Below, in pieces: positions 62,045 through 64,000 of a stretch of DNA of 64,000 bases. A model generated the notes under the pieces. The model was not told the DNA's origin, ran no database searches, and was given only the letters and a program-made list of their open reading frames with translations. Origin of the DNA: an uncultured Desulfobacterales bacterium (GTDB lineage Bacteria > Desulfobacterota > Desulfobulbia > Desulfobulbales > Desulfocapsaceae); NCBI GenBank assembly GCA_937915545.1, contig CALGIJ010000026.1, positions 37,008 through 101,007 of the forward strand. The letters are read 5' to 3'. Numbering within the stretch: the first letter of the stretch is position 1; the number at the start of each line of letters is the position of its first letter. The translations under genes were made by a program, and so were the position numbers.

Positions 62045-62799
62045 GGGGACTTGACAAGTTTAAGGGCTATTTCCGGGGCTACGACAACAATTACGTACTG
62101 ATTGGCGGTACTGCCAGTACTCTTGCGATGGAGGAGGCCGGCCTGCAGTTCAGAGCGACGGTCGATCTTGATATAGTGCTCTGTGTCGAGGCTCTCGATG
62201 CTGATTTTGTCAGAAGGTTCTGGGAGTTTGTACGTGAGGGCAATTATCAGAACAGGCAGAAAAGCACTGGTGAGCGACAATTCTATCGATTCTACAAGCC
62301 GGAGGATCAATCCTTTCCGGAAATGTTGGAACTTTTTGCAAGATTGCCGGATGCACTGACCTTCGAAGGAGAAGGGCATCTCACACCTATACCCATGGAT
62401 GAAGAGGTATCAAGCCTCTCCGCTATATTACTCGATGATTCGTATTATGCATTCCTCCATGCTGGTAAGAAAGATCTCGATGGATTGTCAGTGCTTAATC
62501 CCGAGTACATCATCCCCTTGAAAGCACGGGCCTGGTTGGATCTCACTGCAAGAAGAGCAGAAGGCGAACAGATTGATTCAAGGCACATAAAAAAGCATAA
62601 ATTGGATGTATTCAGGCTTTATCAGGTGATTCCGGCGGATACCAGAGTGGAATTATCAGGTGCGGTTGGTACCGATATGACAACCTTTCTTACTGAAATG
62701 GAATCAGAAACGGTCGATTTGAGGCAGTTGGGCTATCGGAGAGATACTTTGCCGGAAGTGCTGGAAGGTTTGAGGAACATCTATGGATTGGCAGGGTGA
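62038..62799 (+). CDS. Nucleotidyltransferase toxin, AbiEii/AbiGii family
   Basis: 253 residues. The polymerase-beta-type active site is visible: GG at 23-24 in YVLIGGTASTLA, and D43/D45 in RATVDLDIVL. The remainder has SSLSAILLDDSYYAFL and IPLKARAWLDL, family features. AbiEii toxins transfer nucleotides and inhibit growth, protecting against phage by abortive infection. It partners the upstream gene. Confidence 0.85.
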   Translation: MVRGLDKFKGYFRGYDNNYVLIGGTASTLAMEEAGLQFRATVDLDIVLCVEALDADFVRRFWEFVREGNYQNRQKSTGERQFYRFYKPEDQSFPEMLELFARLPDALTFEGEGHLTPIPMDEEVSSLSAILLDDSYYAFLHAGKKDLDGLSVLNPEYIIPLKARAWLDLTARRAEGEQIDSRHIKKHKLDVFRLYQVIPADTRVELSGAVGTDMTTFLTEMESETVDLRQLGYRRDTLPEVLEGLRNIYGLAG

Positions 62800-62996
62800 G
62801 GTATAAAGACGGCACATTTGTCTACTTGCTGTCCGTGAAACGGCTGGTCTGTTTGCCCCCGGGCCAATTGCGTAAAGCATTTCTGTCCTGTCAGCAAGTT
62901 GGCTTTAATAAATTTGATGATCCCGATCTTCTTTTCTTATTATTACAGCTGCATAGTGGAAGAAGCTGGAAATTAGGACTTTGTTCGTTTAAATAA
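62796..62996 (+). CDS. Short frame after the toxin gene (low confidence)
   Basis: A 66-codon frame starting at a GTG that overlaps the toxin stop (GTGA). It opens VRYKDGTFVYLLSVKRLVCLP. Nothing recognised; it may be the remnant of another gene or non-coding. It fills the 200-bp gap before the next frame. Confidence 0.25.
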   Translation: MRYKDGTFVYLLSVKRLVCLPPGQLRKAFLSCQQVGFNKFDDPDLLFLLLQLHSGRSWKLGLCSFK

Positions 62997-63000
62997 GAGG

Positions 63001-64000
63001 ATGGCCGCCAATCCTCAAACTTTTTTCCGTTTCGCTGCCCGGTATTATCCGCTGCTGCTTGATCTCTTCTACCGCCGCGAAGGTTTTACCGAGGCCGACC
63101 TGCGCAACCTCATTGAAGGTCTTGGCAGCGATGGTGATCCCGGACAAGCGACGGTTATCGATCAGCTGTTATCTTTTGCTATCATTGAGCCAATCCCCGA
63201 TGCAACTACCTCGTTTGAGCTGACCGCTCCGGTTCAAAACCTGCTCTCTTTTCTCCTGCGTGAGCACCGGCTTACATCCACCAAGGTCCTTCAGGTCTAC
63301 CTGACCGATCTTGACGGCCTACGCGCGGAACTGGATGGTGCCGGCAATCAGCAACTGGGGCATCAGGCTGCCCGGGACTTAAACGATATCGCACAGCTGG
63401 TTGAACGAATTCGGCAGGATTCGCATAGCAACCGCGAGGCGATCATCGGGGAAGTGATCAAGCTGAAATCAAACAGGGACCGACGGAGTACCAGGGAGCG
63501 GTTTGAAATCATCAATCATCTCTGGAGTCGATACCTCGAACCGCTGCGTGATCTTATCGATGTAAAAAAGGCGATGGATTCCGGCCTATGACCTGGACCG
63601 CAGTCTGAACGCCAACGGCCGGACCTTTGCCCTGGATGGTGCGCTGGCCCGCGAATTTTCCCGCTGTAGGGCTAGGTTGCTCTGAGATGACAGAGGATTT
63701 TTATGAGTCGATCCGAGAGGTGGAACCGCTCTATACCTCGCTGAAGAGAGAGAGCGAGCTGGTCCGCGGGGCTTCGCTTGGCCTAGAAAGGTTGGACCGG
63801 GTGGGGCTTGCAAGTCTTGGTCTCCAGGAAATGATGGCAATTCCAGTCTGGCGGATCGAAGGAACCTTTTCCGATACCTCGCTTGAATCGTTTCTCCACG
63901 GAATCAAGGGCTACACCCCAGGAATAGCACCACTGCTGGTCGAGCAGTTGTGTGCGTCAAGTTCTGCAAATTCATCCATGGCATGTAGCTCGTGGATTAC
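63001..64000 (+). pseudogene. Frameshifted gene: winged-helix and coiled-coil protein, possible condensin/Wadjet JetA-like subunit, cut by window end
   Basis: Frame 1 (63001-63591, 196 aa) begins MAANPQTFFRFAARYYPLLLDLFYRREGFTEADL and ends YLEPLRDLIDVKKAMDS. Sequence similarity to protein continues in the next frame (63578-63683, YDLDRSLNANGRTFALDGALAREFSRC) and then a third (63684 onward, EMTEDFYESIREVEPLYTSLKRE...). So two frameshifts break one gene, by decay or by sequencing error. A helical N-domain followed by long coiled-coil helices recalls kleisin-like MksF/JetA proteins of anti-plasmid Wadjet systems, but I cannot confirm this. Confidence 0.5.

Overview
The window is about 53.5 kb of high-GC bacterial chromosome followed by about 10 kb of clearly lower-GC, A/T- and AGG/AGA-codon-rich accessory DNA. 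The core genes and their order (lptA-lptB-rpoN; an argB-argD-argF-argG-argH-lipoprotein-dapF-dapA-dapB run; MoxR/Bat operon; TrpB2; class II DAHP synthase; TRAP transporter with a TatT partner; selenouridine synthase) point to a Gram-negative member of the former Deltaproteobacteria, probably Desulfuromonadia-like (Desulfobacterota). That placement is inference from gene content and order.

Regions from left to right. 1-3.5 kb: a dipeptide/oligopeptide ABC uptake operon (dppA-dppB-dppC, minus strand, cut by the window start). 3.7-9.6 kb: a CYTH phosphatase and EI24 membrane protein; RadA, a His-rich micro-protein and a cyclase-cNMP-domain fusion; a DegP/HtrA protease. 9.7-20.1 kb: class II DAHP synthase, an HsdR-N-like protein, an omptin-like protease, TrpB2, a LetA/LetB lipid-transport pair with seven MCE domains, PrmA and a PilZ protein. 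20.2-30.3 kb: RsmE, SelU/MnmH, then a complete minus-strand moxR-DUF58-batA-batB/C-batD-batE operon joined by 4-bp stop/start overlaps. 30.6-41.4 kb: an N-acetylglutamate synthase-like acetyltransferase, Hpt, a TRAP dctPQM-tatT cluster, a Pro/Ala-rich lipoprotein, a WYL regulator, RpoN, LptB and LptA. 41.6-53.4 kb: the arginine and lysine genes with FolK, transaldolase and a lytic transglycosylase. NAGS at 30.7 kb and ArgBDFGH supply most of the arginine pathway; DapA, DapB and DapF supply part of the diaminopimelate/lysine and peptidoglycan branch.

53.5-60.4 kb is a compact 6.8-kb integrative element in a tRNA-Leu(CAA) gene. It has 70-bp direct att repeats, a P4-type tyrosine integrase, paired arm-type repeats at both ends, and its own terminator for the tRNA. 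Its second gene encodes a protein that I read as a divergent, minimal family-A polymerase palm domain. The element also has a 13-bp perfect inverted repeat at that gene's start and four GTCTCTAGAGAC palindromes arranged as two pairs with 34/35-bp spacing. Its cargo is exported or zinc-binding (DUF2846-like lipoprotein, Sel1 repeats, Zn ribbons). This is the best candidate in the window for an undescribed system.

60.4-64 kb, beyond the right att site, carries a small lipoprotein, a type IV (AbiE-like) toxin-antitoxin pair behind a 15-bp palindromic operator, and a frameshifted gene running off the end. All product names come from motif recognition by eye; no database search was possible.
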